From Gigaspora rosea (Eukaryota; Glomeromycota; Glomeromycetes; Diversisporales; Gigasporaceae), in the NCBI GenBank assembly GCA_003550325.1, contig QKWP01002107.1, positions 21,165 through 85,164 on the forward strand: DNA of 64,000 nt, in the 5' to 3' direction. Numbering within the stretch: position 1 is the stretch's first letter; every line of letters begins with the position of its first letter. Below, piece after piece: positions 11,999 through 22,843 of this stretch. The notes beneath the pieces were generated by a model, which did no database searches, was not told the DNA's origin, and saw only the letters and a program-made list of their open reading frames with translations. A program made the translations under genes and the position numbers.

Positions 11999-12989
11999 NN
12001 NNNNNNNNNNNNNNNNNNNNNNNNNNNNNNNNNNNNNNNNNNNNNNNNNNNNNNNNNNNNNNNNNNNNNNNNNNNNNNNNNNNNNNNNNNNNNNNNNNNN
12101 NNNNNNNNNNNNNNNNNNNNNNNNNNNNNNNNNNNNNNNNNNNNNNNNNNNNNNNNNNNNNNNNNNNNNNNNNNNNNNNNNNNNNNNNNNNNNNNNNNNN
12201 NNNNNNNNNNNNNNNNNNNNNNNNNNNNNNNNNNNNNNNNNNNNNNNNNNNNNNNNNNNNNNNNNNNNNNNNNNNNNNNNNNNNNNNNNNNNNNNNNNNN
12301 NNNNNNNNNNNNNNNNNNNNNNNNNNNNNNNNNNNNNNNNNNNNNNNNNNNNNNNNNNNNNNNNNNNNNNNNNNNNNNNNNNNNNNNNNNNNNNNNNNNN
12401 NNNNNNNNNNNNNNNNNNNNNNNNNNNNNNNNNNNNNNNNNNNNNNNNNNNNNNNNNNNNNNNNNNNNNNNNNNNNNNNNNNNNNNNNNNNNNNNNNNNN
12501 NNNNNNNNNNNNNNNNNNNNNNNNNNNNNNNNNNNNNNNNNNNNNNNNNNNNNNNNNNNNNNNNNNNNNNNNNNNNNNNNNNNNNNNNNNNNNNNNNNNN
12601 NNNNNNNNNNNNNNNNNNNNNNNNNNNNNNNNNNNNNNNNNNNNNNNNNNNNNNNNNNNNNNNNNNNNNNNNNNNNNNNNNNNNNNNNNNNNNNNNNNNN
12701 NNNNNNNNNNNNNNNNNNNNNNNNNNNNNNNNNNNNNNNNNNNNNNNNNNNNNNNNNNNNNNNNNNNNNNNNNNNNNNNNNNNNNNNNNNNNNNNNNNNN
12801 NNNNNNNNNNNNNNNNNNNNNNNNNNNNNNNNNNNNNNNNNNNNNNNNNNNNNNNNNNNNNNNNNNNNNNNNNNNNNNNNNNNNNNNNNNNNNNNNNNNN
12901 NNNNNNNNNNNNNNNNNNNNNNNNNNNNNNNNNNNNNNNNNNNNNNNNNNNNNNNNNNNNNNNNNNNNNNNNNNNNNNNNNNNNNNNNN
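11999..12989. other. Assembly gap (Ns)
   Basis: 991 unknown bases. Any open frame through this stretch is an artefact. Confidence 1.
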
Positions 12990-13017
12990 CTAACTTTCTG
13001 GGACTTTGCAAGAAGTA

Positions 13018-13085
13018 GCGAATATAAGCAAATATAAGCAAATATGAACGAATATAAGCAAATATGAGTGAATATAAGGAATATA
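13018..13085. repeat. Short minisatellite AATATAAGCA
   Basis: About six degenerate 10-11 bp units of the form GAATATAAGCA/AATATGAGTG directly right of the assembly gap. Confidence 0.8.
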
Positions 13086-13605
13086 ATAGTTTATTTTTTT
13101 TATTTTTTTTTTGGTTTCGTTTTTTTTGAATTTATTTTTTTTTGACATTTTTTTATAATAATTTATAATAAAATATGTAATATTTTAAAATATAATAATA
13201 ATAATAAAAAAAATAAAATTTTATATTAAAAAATTGTGAAAACTTGTGAAAACCTGTAAAACATTTAAAAATTTGCAAAAAGTATAATTATGTGAATATA
13301 ATAATTATTAATTGATATCATATTCAATATATATCGATTAACCGGATATATATCAATTACTATCACTATCGATAGTAATCGACAGGGTATTAACCAGATA
13401 TCTATTGATTACTATCACTATCAATAGTAATCAACAGGGGTGATGAGTATCGATATATATCTTACCAATTAGTAATCGATATATATCTATATATAAAATT
13501 TGCTGATGACCATAAAATTTTAATGCAAACTATACACATATTATATGTCATTGTAAGAATTTTTTACAATAATTCATAACAAATTTTTTACTGTAAACGA
13601 ATCCA

Positions 13606-13737
13606 ACAGGGTGCCTTCAAATTTACAGGTTATGTGAGAAAAATGCCACTGTCATAGCTCATAAATTTATAAATACAATAATGATAGTAGTATTACTCAC
13701 ATGGTCTATAAATTTGAAGACCATCCTGGTGAATTTA
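13606..13737. mobile_element. Small imperfect palindromic element
   Basis: The left arm CAGGGTGCCTTCAAATTTAC pairs with the right arm (complement) CCAGGATGGTCTTCAAATTT and continues to ATGTGAG. About 130 bp; boundaries may extend further outward into AT-rich arms. Confidence 0.6.
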
Positions 13738-13841
13738 AAATTTTTTACTATAAACTATAATAGAAAAGATAATTATAGTGCAAACTAAATAAAAAATAAT
13801 AAATAAAATAGGTGGCACAAAGTGCTATCTAAATAAAAAGG

Positions 13842-13903
13842 TCATGCCTATGGGCATGAGGGCATGCCATGACTTAGAGCATGCCCTCTAAGGCATGCCT
13901 GAT
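13842..13903. repeat. GCATGC-rich cluster
   Basis: About 60 bp with five GCATG words, including GGGCATGCCATGAC, GAGCATGCCC and AAGGCATGCC. Same flavour as 6795-7103 and 16408-16470. Confidence 0.5.
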
Positions 13904-13930
13904 TTTTTACCAGGTTCGTATTATTTCGCT

Positions 13931-14207
13931 AACAATCACTTCACCGACATAACATTTTACCGACAAATACTCACTGACAAGTTTATTTTACTGACAGTTT
14001 GTTTTATCGAAGTTTATTTTACCGACAAGTTTTTTTCAAAAAGCACCCTAACTTTAGCCCTAATTCTATCTAATTCTACCCTGACCCTAACGACAATAAC
14101 AGAATTACTTTGTCGGTGAAATGAGCTTCAGTGAAATAAACTGTCGGTAAAATGAATGTGTCAGTGAATAATTGTCGGTTAAATGTTATATCGGTGAAGT
14201 GATTGTT
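13931..14207. mobile_element. MITE with long arms of ACCGACA repeats
   Basis: Both ends read AACAATCACTTCACCGA inward and stay complementary for about 85 bp; each arm repeats TTTACCGACA-like units. The centre holds CCCTAA-type telomere-like words (14040-14095). No clear target duplication. Confidence 0.85.
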
Positions 14208-14289
14208 GATTAATTGATTGCCACCCTTTTTTATCCATGCCTCGAACCCTAATTGAGCTACATCATATGAAATAGCACTGAAACTGTAT

Positions 14290-14771
14290 TCGTAAACAAA
14301 CATGTCATATGGTTGCATTCTACTGGGCCCATCTGAATTTGGAAAAATAAACAATGCTGATTTTTTGGTAAGAGTAAACCAAATCCCCACTTTTTGTCAA
14401 AAATTTTGGAAAAACAGCAGAAAGATAAAAAAAATAATACAAAAAAATCACTTGTAAAAAATTTAGAAGAAAGTATTGTTAGAAAACTCATTTTTTGTTG
14501 TTCCCCACTATATTGTCACAGGTTACTTTGTTGACGAAATAGAAATGATAACTCTACCAAAATTTTCTGCATAAGGACGCTATCTCCTGCCAGTTATCTT
14601 GTACCAAAATACTTTTGGCTTGCATGCCGAATATACAAAAGAGTTCCTAAATGATAGCGATAGTTGACCTTTATAAAAACCATAGATCCTGTGTGCTACT
14701 ACCTATACTCCAACAAAAAACTTTGTTTTCTTCCGTCAGAAATTTGGTCCAAGTGATCATCAGAAAGAGTT
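14290..14771 (-). mobile_element. Retroposon R, copy H (5' subtype 2), 3'-truncated
   Basis: Sense is minus, with the 5' end near 14771 (AACTCTTTCTGATGATCACT). It matches copies C, D and G in the 5' half (for example TTTGGCTTGCATGCCGAATA) and reaches only the start of the shared 3' half. No target duplication found. Confidence 0.75.
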
Positions 14772-15023
14772 CTGTTAAAAATTTGAATATTATATTTTAA
14801 AAAAAAACAAAAAAAAATAAAATTCTTATCTAATATTTGAAATATAGCTTAAATATACCAAAATAAAAGACTAACAAAAAAAAATTTATTATAATGCCCA
14901 AATATAGACTTATATAGATTATTCAAAATCCTGGTTTAAATACTCAATACCTGTAGATTATCTACAAAAAATTTTACTTTTCTATGTAATCATATTTTTA
15001 TTAGATAGTCTAACGCAATGAAT
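14772..15023. other. AT-rich spacer
   Basis: A- and T-rich sequence without recognisable gene or bounded repeat. Confidence 0.5.
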
Positions 15024-15243
15024 TTACAAACATTAGTACAAATGCTAGTATAAATGTTAGTACAAACATTAATACAAATATTAGTACTAATATTTATACT
15101 AACATTTGTACTAACATTTGTATTAATGTTCATGCTATATTGTACTAATATTTGTACTAATATTTGTACTAATATTTGTACTAATGTTTGTACTAATATT
15201 TGTACTAATGTTCATACTAATGTTTGTACTAATGTTTGTACTA
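15024..15243. repeat. 12-bp minisatellite in head-to-head inversion
   Basis: The left half is repeats of ACAAATATTAGT and the right half repeats of its complement ACTAATATTTGT, about 18 units in all. The whole can fold into one long hairpin. The Cys/Thr/Asn-rich ORF here is a by-product of the repeat. Confidence 0.9.
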
Positions 15244-15312
15244 AAAGAAATTTTTTGCAAGAAAAAAATATTTATTAAAGTTTTTATTTTATTTTACTTT
15301 TTTTAAAAAACT

Positions 15313-15470
15313 CTTTAGAAGAGTAACAAAAATCAAATGATTTTTAGAAGAGAAGAAAATAAAAAAAAGATAAAATTATATATAAAGAATCTGACTATAT
15401 ATATATTAAGAAAGAGGAATAGGCCTATAATAAAAAATAATTAGATAATTAATAACGGCCCTTATTATAT
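15313..15470 (-). repeat. Repeat W, copy 1
   Basis: Reverse complement of 30310-30470, sharing AATTATTTTTTAT, GGCCTAT and TTAATATATATATAGTCAG blocks and a motif AAAAATCATTTGATTTTTGT. A fragment of the same motif recurs near 46225-46265. Class unknown. Confidence 0.7.
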
Positions 15471-15579
15471 ACAATTTTTTTATTACAATAATACCAAAAC
15501 ATTTATATGAACATTCATTCTAACATTTATATGAAATTAATACTAATATTAATACTAATGTTAGACTAAACAGATAATA

Positions 15580-15870
15580 AAAGAAGCACTAAAAGGATAT
15601 CAAAAGAAACTCTAAAAAAACATCAAAAGTACTAAAAGAACAGCAAAAAAAGCACTAAAAGAATGATGGAAAAAGCACCAAAAGAATGATAGAAAAAACA
15701 CTAAAATAACAACAAAAGAAGTACCAAAAACAAGACAAGCACTAGAAAAAATGACAAAAAATACACTGAAGAACAACAAAACAACAATAAAAAAAACACC
15801 AAAATAATGATGAAAAAAGTACTAAAAAACAAGAGAAGTACTAAAAAAATAACAAAAGAACTTTTACTAA
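15580..15870. repeat. A-rich degenerate tandem repeat
   Basis: Repeated units of about 15-20 bp around AAAAGCACTAAAAGAATGAT. It explains the long hydrophobic false ORF on the minus strand. Confidence 0.65.
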
Positions 15871-16407
15871 AAGGTGCTAAATTTAAAATTTTACTTAATT
15901 TTGATTGGTCCAAATAATGTAATACAAATATATAGAACCAAATTTCAATTTATATACAAAGTTTAAACTATTATATTATTAAAAATCAAGACAAAAAAAA
16001 TCCTCTTTCAGAAATATAGTTTAGATCATGAACTATTAATTTAAAAAAGGGTTTTTTAATTTAATAATTTTTTATATAGTAAATTATAACATTTTTAAAA
16101 CATGAATATCTTAAACTGCCCCGCACAGTATGATTTTATTGGCTGGAAAAAATATAATAAATATATAAAAACTCAATGCAGTTTGATTGGTTAATTCGAT
16201 GTTTTTTTTATTAATAATAATTAAAAAAAAATAGTAAAGAATCAATTTGAAGTAATCTAATTATATACGCATATTTGAAAATTTTTAATTCATTGATTTT
16301 GTGTAATGTAACGGATCGTGTAACTGATAATAAATTTTAAATCGGCACATCGCAAGTGCAATTTCATACTATATACTTATTAATAATGGCGATCTTTAAA
16401 ACATCTT
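15871..16407. other. AT-rich spacer
   Basis: No gene or bounded repeat recognised. Confidence 0.4.
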
Positions 16408-16470
16408 AACATGCCATTAGCATGCCACTATGACATGTCAATAGTGGCATGCCCATGATTGCATGCCAAG
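16408..16470. repeat. GCATGC-rich cluster
   Basis: Four GCATG words in about 60 bp, partly arranged as an inverted pair around TGACATGTCA (left arm ATGCCACTA, right arm TAGTGGCAT). Confidence 0.5.
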
Positions 16471-16479
16471 TTTCTTACC

Positions 16480-17657
16480 TAATCACCCAATGTAGAACGC
16501 ATTGACGATGACTTGATAAGGCTAACAAGGAACCGATCCAAGCACGAGCCTTGTTATTAACGAGGCGAGGAGGCAAGAATAGTCAATCCGACATCAGCTT
16601 TAATTTTAAACACGGAAGAAACTTTCGAAAATAAATATTTGCATACGCGTCTATATTTGTATCTTTGATAAACTCTTATGTTGTGACTGATAAGAGATGG
16701 TTTACGTGATATCATGTTTGAAGTTTAGGACAACATTCAGGCTAAACTATTTTGGTTTAGACCGGTGGGTCAAAAGTTTGAACAGCAACTATAGCTAGCG
16801 TTTTCTATATGACATCCAGAAAGGAGTAACCCCTATGAGAACCAAACGGGGGATCATACATATACATTGCCATATTTCATAGTCTCATCTTAAGGCTGTT
16901 CTACTTGTCTGAACTTTTGATTTCATCATCCTTAACATTGTATCAAGTAGTACGTACGATATTCAGAAAAAGGTTGATATCAAAAACAAAAAGCAAAAAA
17001 TATTGGGAATAATCCCTGATGCATACAGTGAATTTAACTGATAGCACGGTTATTGTTACTCAAGACGTGACAACGATTTATTTGCCGGCCACTACAAAAT
17101 TCGAGGAGTTATATTGTACGTAAGTACGTATGTATATAAGTACGTATACGTACTGTATTTAATTGTTTACTGTTACTGTTATAAGCCATTGAGCCATAAC
17201 AATTACTATTAGTGTTGAGTTTACCTATTTTAAAAGTCAAAACTGTTCTTCCTGTCAAAATGGCTTTGATTTAATTAGCATCCGATAAATTTGGTACTAT
17301 TAAAGTTCAGCTTATAGACATTGAGATTTTTAAAATCAATCAGTTGATCTTATCAATTTAAAAACTGATCAATTTGTTCAATTTGTACTGTATTAGAAAA
17401 ATAACGAAGATTGCACAAACAGATCACTGGCCTAATTCGTTCATAAATAAGAATGTTCAGTGAAAATTTTTTCGTTAATCGATATTCTCTTATCAATGTT
17501 TATGTCTCATGCTTTAATGGTAGAAGTTCACAATTAATTCTAAAGAATTCTAGGATTTCGATTCTCATCTATTCTGAATAATTAAGACATTAACCAGAAA
17601 ATCCTTTAGATTAATTTCTCTGGCAAATATTCTCACATTTTGTCATTATTAACAACG
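16480..17657 (+). promoter_or_regulatory. Upstream region of the hydrolase gene
   Basis: Unique, less AT-rich sequence between the last repeat and the hydrolase start codon. It contains a dense TACGTA cluster at 17113-17158 (about five TACGTA or GTACGT words in 46 bp) and another TACGTACG near 16950. A regulatory role is a guess. Confidence 0.35.
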
Positions 17658-20600
17658 ATGGCAGGATTACACATTGACTTACTTCGTCACGCGTTAATAA
17701 TAGTATTATGTGGGTCGTATTTAGTTGGTTCAACATTTTTTACACTGATGTTCATCCCGCCATTTGCATTGTTTGGATGGGTCTTCTTGCCCATCGTAGT
17801 TTGCAGTATTATTGGTATGTTAATTTACTGTGGTAATTCCATTTATTGGCCTAAAATTTACTTTCATGACGAATGTAATTGATTTTAATTAATCATAGTG
17901 GGTGCATATAGCATCGCGTGGATAGTATATTTATATAAGGGTAAGTTTATTATATATATCTGATATCAAAATCATATGTACGTGTCTTAACCAATTTCTT
18001 TACGTAAAATAGGTCAAACTGACAGGTCATTCAATCTTCCCTACAATCCCAAGCGTATATTTAAAATCAATTATGCTACCTTCTCCTTTCTATGGACAAG
18101 TATTATTATGTTTGTACCTTTGTTTGCTGAATACGGGTATTATAAATTCTTTGTGTTAGGCAAACGAATTAGACGCATCATAAAGTATTTTATTATTTAT
18201 TTAATGATTTAATTACTTATTTTTTCGTTTTCATTAATTTAGCACATTATCTTTTTTACTGTTATAAAGGGAGGATATTTATTATGGTAGTAATTCGAAT
18301 TCCAACAGACTTGATGTCTATATTCCCGACACTTCAAAATATCCTCAAATATTTGACGCAGCGTTTCATCCTGTAATTGTGTTTATTCATGGTGGTTCTT
18401 GGGGTTCGGGTAATTTGGTTTTTTTTTTTTTTTGGTCAATTTTTGTTCTTCAGGAGTTTCCATTTTTTACAAATTGATTTATTATTTTATAGGAGATAAG
18501 ATATGGTATAGTTTATTAGCATTGCGTTTAAGACAGATGGGTTATGTAGTTGTTGTACCGAATGTTACTTTATATCCTAAGGTGAGTGAACATGGCATCT
18601 CTGATATTAAAATATTTTATTCAGAATGTTTTATATAAACGTTGTTTGACAAATAATAGGCAAAGGTTGACGTTATGTTATCTGATATCAAACGCACATT
18701 GGTATGGACAAAAAGATTCATTAGGTGAGTTTACATATTAAGATTCTTTCGTATCAACACTTACGTATATATAGTATTAACATTTTTCTGTTCATAAAAA
18801 GTAAATTTGGCGGTGACCCAAATAAAATTTACATTATGGTAAATTTTTTTTTTTTTACAATAATAATTGTAATTATAATTATAATAATTGTACTTCACAT
18901 ATTAAATTTATAGGGCCATTCTTCAGGCGCTCACCTTGCTTCCCTTGTTACAGTTCGCGATTCAATTATTAAATCCCAAACTATGGAAGGAAGAGTAAGC
19001 TCAAACCTAAGCGATATCGACCCTGAATTGGAACTTCCTAAAATTGCTGGACTTATTCTGTAAGTTTATTTACCTTTTAAATCTTTAAAGTTATCATATG
19101 CCTTTAGGTAGTGAGACTCATTTAAATACGGATACATTTATTGTTAGGATGGCTGGTAATGTTAAATCTTTTGTCCTATATTTAGATATAATGCGAATAC
19201 CTTCTTGATCGTTTGATTTGAATGCAATAGGCATATACGATATAGGAAGACATTATCTCTGGGAAACTAAACGTGGTGTTGAGGAAATTTCCCCTATGGG
19301 CCGTGTGATGGGTAAGTTCTTTTAATTATCAATAGACTTTTTTACCATTGATCAAATCACATGGTACTGGCAGTCTTACAACGGGGAGAGTCTACGGACA
19401 GTGCACGGGGACAGTGCAAATCACGTAATTTTATAAAAAAACCATCTACCCTAACCGCTAACTACTCCATTACACTATTCACGTGATTTTGCACTGTCCC
19501 TAAGCGGAGAACACGACCAGGGCGGCATCGATTTTACGGGTCACGAGGGTGGCCTCAATATTCCAATATGCAATGCGGGGTCAAAAAATATTGATTCGCT
19601 TGCAACAATTGCTACAGGTGACACTACCCATATGACCTGTAAAATCGGTGGCCGCCCTGGTCATGTCCTAAGGCGGACAATGCATTGGGATAGTGTAAAT
19701 TACGTGATTTATATAAAAACCATCCACCATAACTAATTACCCAATCACAAACTATTCACGTGATTTGTGCTGTCTCTAAGCATTTGCCGTGGACTTACAA
19801 CGCAAATCACGTGCTCTGAACGCCAAAAAAATTTTTTTAAAAAAAAAACGACGACTAATAACTTTAGAGTGAATTCTAAAAGTTATTGATCAGTTTTTTT
19901 TCATTAAGCTACCATTTAATTTTCGAAAATTTTAAATTTTTAAAAAGCTCGAACAATTATAGATTTCAATGATTTTTATGGCGAGATTAGATATATATAC
20001 ACACATCGTAAACTGCTGGCTCGTAGATCTTCTACGATTTGTTCTTGAGGACGATTAGGGAGCCAATTTTTGATTTATAAACGGATAATACACATGGTAC
20101 AAAAAAAAAAAAGAAAAGAAAAAAGCACTCAAAGGGTATAAACCCGAAGATTAAAAAACGAAATGAAAAATGCCCTAGGTACGGCGATAGCTTTTGTAAA
20201 TATCCTGGTCCACCAGTCAGTAGTTTACAGTGTATATATATTGATGATTAAACAGGTTTCTCATCACTTTATGATTATAAAAACTGCATAAATTTATCTC
20301 TTAATTATAGGTGATTCACCTGAAAGTTTTGAAATGAATTCTCCAACTTTACTTCTTCAAAGTGCAATGAAAGATAGAGAAGTTGATATTAACAAGCTAA
20401 AGAAGTTAATACCCCAAAAAATTTTACTAATTCATGGAGACATGGTATTGTGTTTTTTTTTTTTTTTTAGTTATTTGGTTATATTTTTGAATTGTTATAA
20501 TAATTATTAATAATATTTTATTATAGGATGAAACTGTTCCATTAGAGACAACTTTGAGATTTAATTTGGTATTAAGTGAGTTAAATATTGATGATTTAAG

Positions 20601-20745
20601 ACTTAGAATAATGAATGGAATGGAACATTCAGATCCTGTAGTTGGGATGATGTATAGTCCCTTTAGAAATAGATTTACACCTCATTTAATTAGTGAACTC
20701 GGAAATTTTATGTTACAGGATGATCATGAGATTGAAGAATATTAA
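17658..20745 (+). CDS. Membrane-anchored alpha/beta hydrolase, isoprenylcysteine methylesterase-like
   Basis: Twelve phase-consistent exons: 17658-17814, 17899-17940, 18013-18184, 18270-18409, 18493-18581, 18660-18724, 18802-18838, 18914-19059, 19148-19155 (8 nt), 19231-19311, 20311-20444, 20527-20745; 429 aa. The start is the ATG at 17658. Residues 1-125 hold three or four hydrophobic segments, suggesting an ER-type membrane anchor. The hydrolase core shows the oxyanion-hole HGGSWGSG (164-171), nucleophile elbow GHSSGAH with Ser237, acid Asp358 in HGDMDETVP and His391 in EHSDPV. VYDI-type and SPMGRVMG motifs recall isoprenylcysteine methylesterases, which remove the methyl ester from prenylated proteins. 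Substrate is inferred; the wider esterase (BD-FAE) family is the alternative. Intron 10 (999 nt) is swollen by repeats. AATAAATAAG follows about 45 nt after the stop. Confidence 0.9.
19408..19776. mobile_element. Two 90-bp hairpin elements flanking a small MITE, inside hydrolase intron 10
   Basis: Hairpins at 19408-19500 and 19687-19776 are diverged copies of each other, each with arms around GACAGTGCAAATCACGTGA. The adjoining sequence (GGACARTGCA before, CTAAG after) is also shared, so the pair looks like a tandem duplication. Between them sits a MITE (19511-19666) with arms GACCAGGGCGGC and CGATTTTACGGGTCA. All lie between donor 19312 and acceptor 20310, so coding is untouched. Confidence 0.8.
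19988..20243. mobile_element. Weak inverted-repeat element in hydrolase intron 10
   Basis: Left end ATATATATACACACATCGTA with GTAAACTGCTGGCT; right end (complement) ATATATACACTGTAAACTAC with TGACTGGT. Imperfect arms of about 30 bp. Confidence 0.5.
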
Positions 20746-21235
20746 TATATTTACTAATTATTTTGAAGTTGAATACATTGTATCTGTAATAAATAAGTAT
20801 ATAGTTAAAAAAAAAACCAGTTTTTGTATTAAAATTTTGTATATATAATATAAAAAATTAAATATAGTATTATATATTATACTATAATTATATATAGAGT
20901 ACATTTATTTCTTACCTTACCTAGAGTATACATGTTGGCAAAACCTATGGGATTTGGGATTGGGCTATGGACAAACCCGGACAAATAGGTTTGTCCACCT
21001 ATATTTAAAAATCCCATGTGGCAAAACTGGACAAATCCCAATCCCAAATCCCAAATCCCAAACTTATCCCAAATCCCAAACCTATCCCAAATCCCAAACC
21101 TGTCCCAAATCCCAATCCCAAATCCCAATCCCAAATTCCAAATCCCAAATCCCAATCCCAAATCCCAATTCCAAATCCCAATTCCAAATTCCAAATTTAA
21201 AATTTAAAATTAAAATTCTAATTTAAATTCTAATT

Positions 21236-21800
21236 TTGCTATCCGCACCATGGTTACACAGAATTTTCTATTTTTAGAATTCAAATAATATATGCACCTA
21301 TGTTACACAAAGACCTAGTGCATTGTTTTTGCAAAAATTTTTGGTTACATGCTGCTAATATTGTATAACATTACACAAGTCTAATTTTGGTAACCTAATC
21401 CTGGGTCGGCCAGCATTAAGCTTAATGCTGGTGGCGGGTTAGACATAATTCTGGCCCATCCTAACTCTAAATCTAGGACATATGCATCTAGTATATCTAG
21501 TATATGTACGGTGATTGGCTAGATTTAGTGTTAGGGTGGGCTGGAATTATGTCTAACCCCGTCAGAGGCATTATCATGATAGTGCCCACCAGCATTAAGC
21601 TTAAAGCTGGCTGACCCAGGTTAGGTTACCAAAATTAGACTTGTGTAACATTACATAACATTAACAGCGTGTAACTAAAAATTATTTTTGCAAAAACAAT
21701 GCACCGGGACTTTGTGAAACACAAGTGCATAAATTCTAAAAATAGAAAATCTTGTATAACCATGGTGCGAATAGCAAGAAACCATGGTGCGAATAGCAAT
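21236..21800. mobile_element. Long palindromic element nested in the minisatellite element
   Basis: Arms of about 270 bp start TTGCTATCCGCACCATGG and TTGCTATTCGCACCATGG and stay complementary past GTCTAATTTTGGTAACCTAA and GCATTAAGCTTAATGCTGG. The right end carries its last 18 bp twice (ACCATGGTGCGAATAGCA). Confidence 0.88.
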
Positions 21801-21805
21801 TCCCT

Positions 21806-21938
21806 ATATTTATTTTATATAAACAAAATTTTTAATATTAAATATATATTTATTTTGAGTGACATAGGCTATAGATGCCACTCAAAATAAATATGTATTT
21901 AATAATTAAAAATTTTGTTTATATAAAATAAATATATA
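21806..21938. mobile_element. 130-bp hairpin element
   Basis: Left arm ATATTTATTTTATATAAACA is the complement of the right arm; about 60 bp per arm with a short loop near TGACATAGGCTATAGATGCC. Abuts the previous palindrome inside the same host element. Confidence 0.85.
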
Positions 21939-22251
21939 TTTAATAATATAGTTTGTAATTAGAATTTAAATTAGAATTTAAAATTTGGAATTTGGAATTG
22001 GGATTGGGATTTGGGATTGGGATTTGGAATTTGGGATTGGGATTTGGGATTGGGATTTGGGATTTGGGATTGGGATTTGGGATTGGGATTTGGGACAGGT
22101 TTGGGATTTGGGATAGGTTTGGGATTTGGGATAGGTTTGGGATTTGGGAATTGGGATTGGGATTTTTCCAGTTTGGGATTTGGGTTTATCCAATTGGGAT
22201 TTGGGTTTGGGTGGGATTTTGAAGATTTTTAGTTTTGCCAACAAGTATAAT

Positions 22252-22843
22252 CTAGAGTGAGATTTGATATTTCTCACCCCTCTATGATTGTCCATTAAAC
22301 GTCAAAGTTTTTTTAAAAAAAACGCTAAGTTCTAACAAAAAAGATTACTTGCACAATTTTACATTTAATTTCTTTTAACCCTAACTTGCTAGCATCCGAG
22401 GTCAGGTTATTTTTAAAAAATAGGTGAGAAAAATGAATAATTTATCTGAGCGATGAATAAATTATTTTATTTAAAAAATATTTATATAATAATTACTAGT
22501 AAAAACTTTAAACTTATATATAATTTTATATAGATAAAATTTATTTGACTATTATAATTTGATGCATGTGCGTTGTAATGCACTCACCTGATAAACCAAT
22601 CAGATTGCAGGATCAGGTGTCCAAGATGTTAAAAAATTACTACAGTTGCTTATGAAACCACTCCTCGCTTTCTATTCTAACAAAAAAAATTTTTTGCAAA
22701 ATTTTACTATAAACCTTCTCTTTTTACCTATATACTATCTCATTTCATCCTAACAAAAAAAGGGTTATTCTAATTGTTTACCTCAAATGATGATCTACTT
22801 TCCATAAAACTTGATTTTTTTGAGTTAATATTTTTTATTTAAT
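22252..22843. other. AT-rich spacer with a short dispersed repeat
   Basis: The stretch 22646-22735 (TTATGAAACC, then TAACAAAAAAAATT and TGCAAAATTTT) recurs at 34907-34975 and 63712-63785. Otherwise nothing recognised. Confidence 0.5.

Larger units (their letters stand above)
11614..13514. mobile_element. Inverted-repeat element rich in ATCGAT motifs, contains the assembly gap
   Basis: The ends share CATCAG followed by AAATTTTATATATAGATAT in inverted orientation. Both arms are crowded with ATATCGATTA and CGATATATAT words and include TATCACTATCGATAGTAATC-type inverted units. The unsequenced 991 bases lie inside, so the class and any coding content cannot be judged. Confidence 0.6.
20933..22243. 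mobile_element. hAT-like element with CCCAAATCCCAAT minisatellite arms, carrying two inner palindromes
   Basis: Ends TGTTGGCAAAACC and (complement) TGTTGGCAAAACT. Flanks AGTATACA (20925-20932) and AGTATAAT (22244-22251) may be a decayed 8-bp duplication. Each arm is a degenerate minisatellite of CCCAAATCCCAATC units (about 21033-21190 and 21978-22225), one the complement of the other. All Pro/Asn/Ser-rich or Gly/Leu-rich ORFs here are artefacts. Confidence 0.8.

Noticed and set aside
11842-13041. 399- and 346-codon open frames across the gap
   Set aside because: They consist almost wholly of Ns; no information.
15054-15278. Thr/Cys-rich ORF that could be a secreted repeat protein
   Set aside because: It is the 12-bp inverted minisatellite read in frame.
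20877-22295. Several Pro/Asn/Ser-rich and Gly/Leu-rich open frames
   Set aside because: All are translations of the CCCAAATCCCAAT minisatellites.
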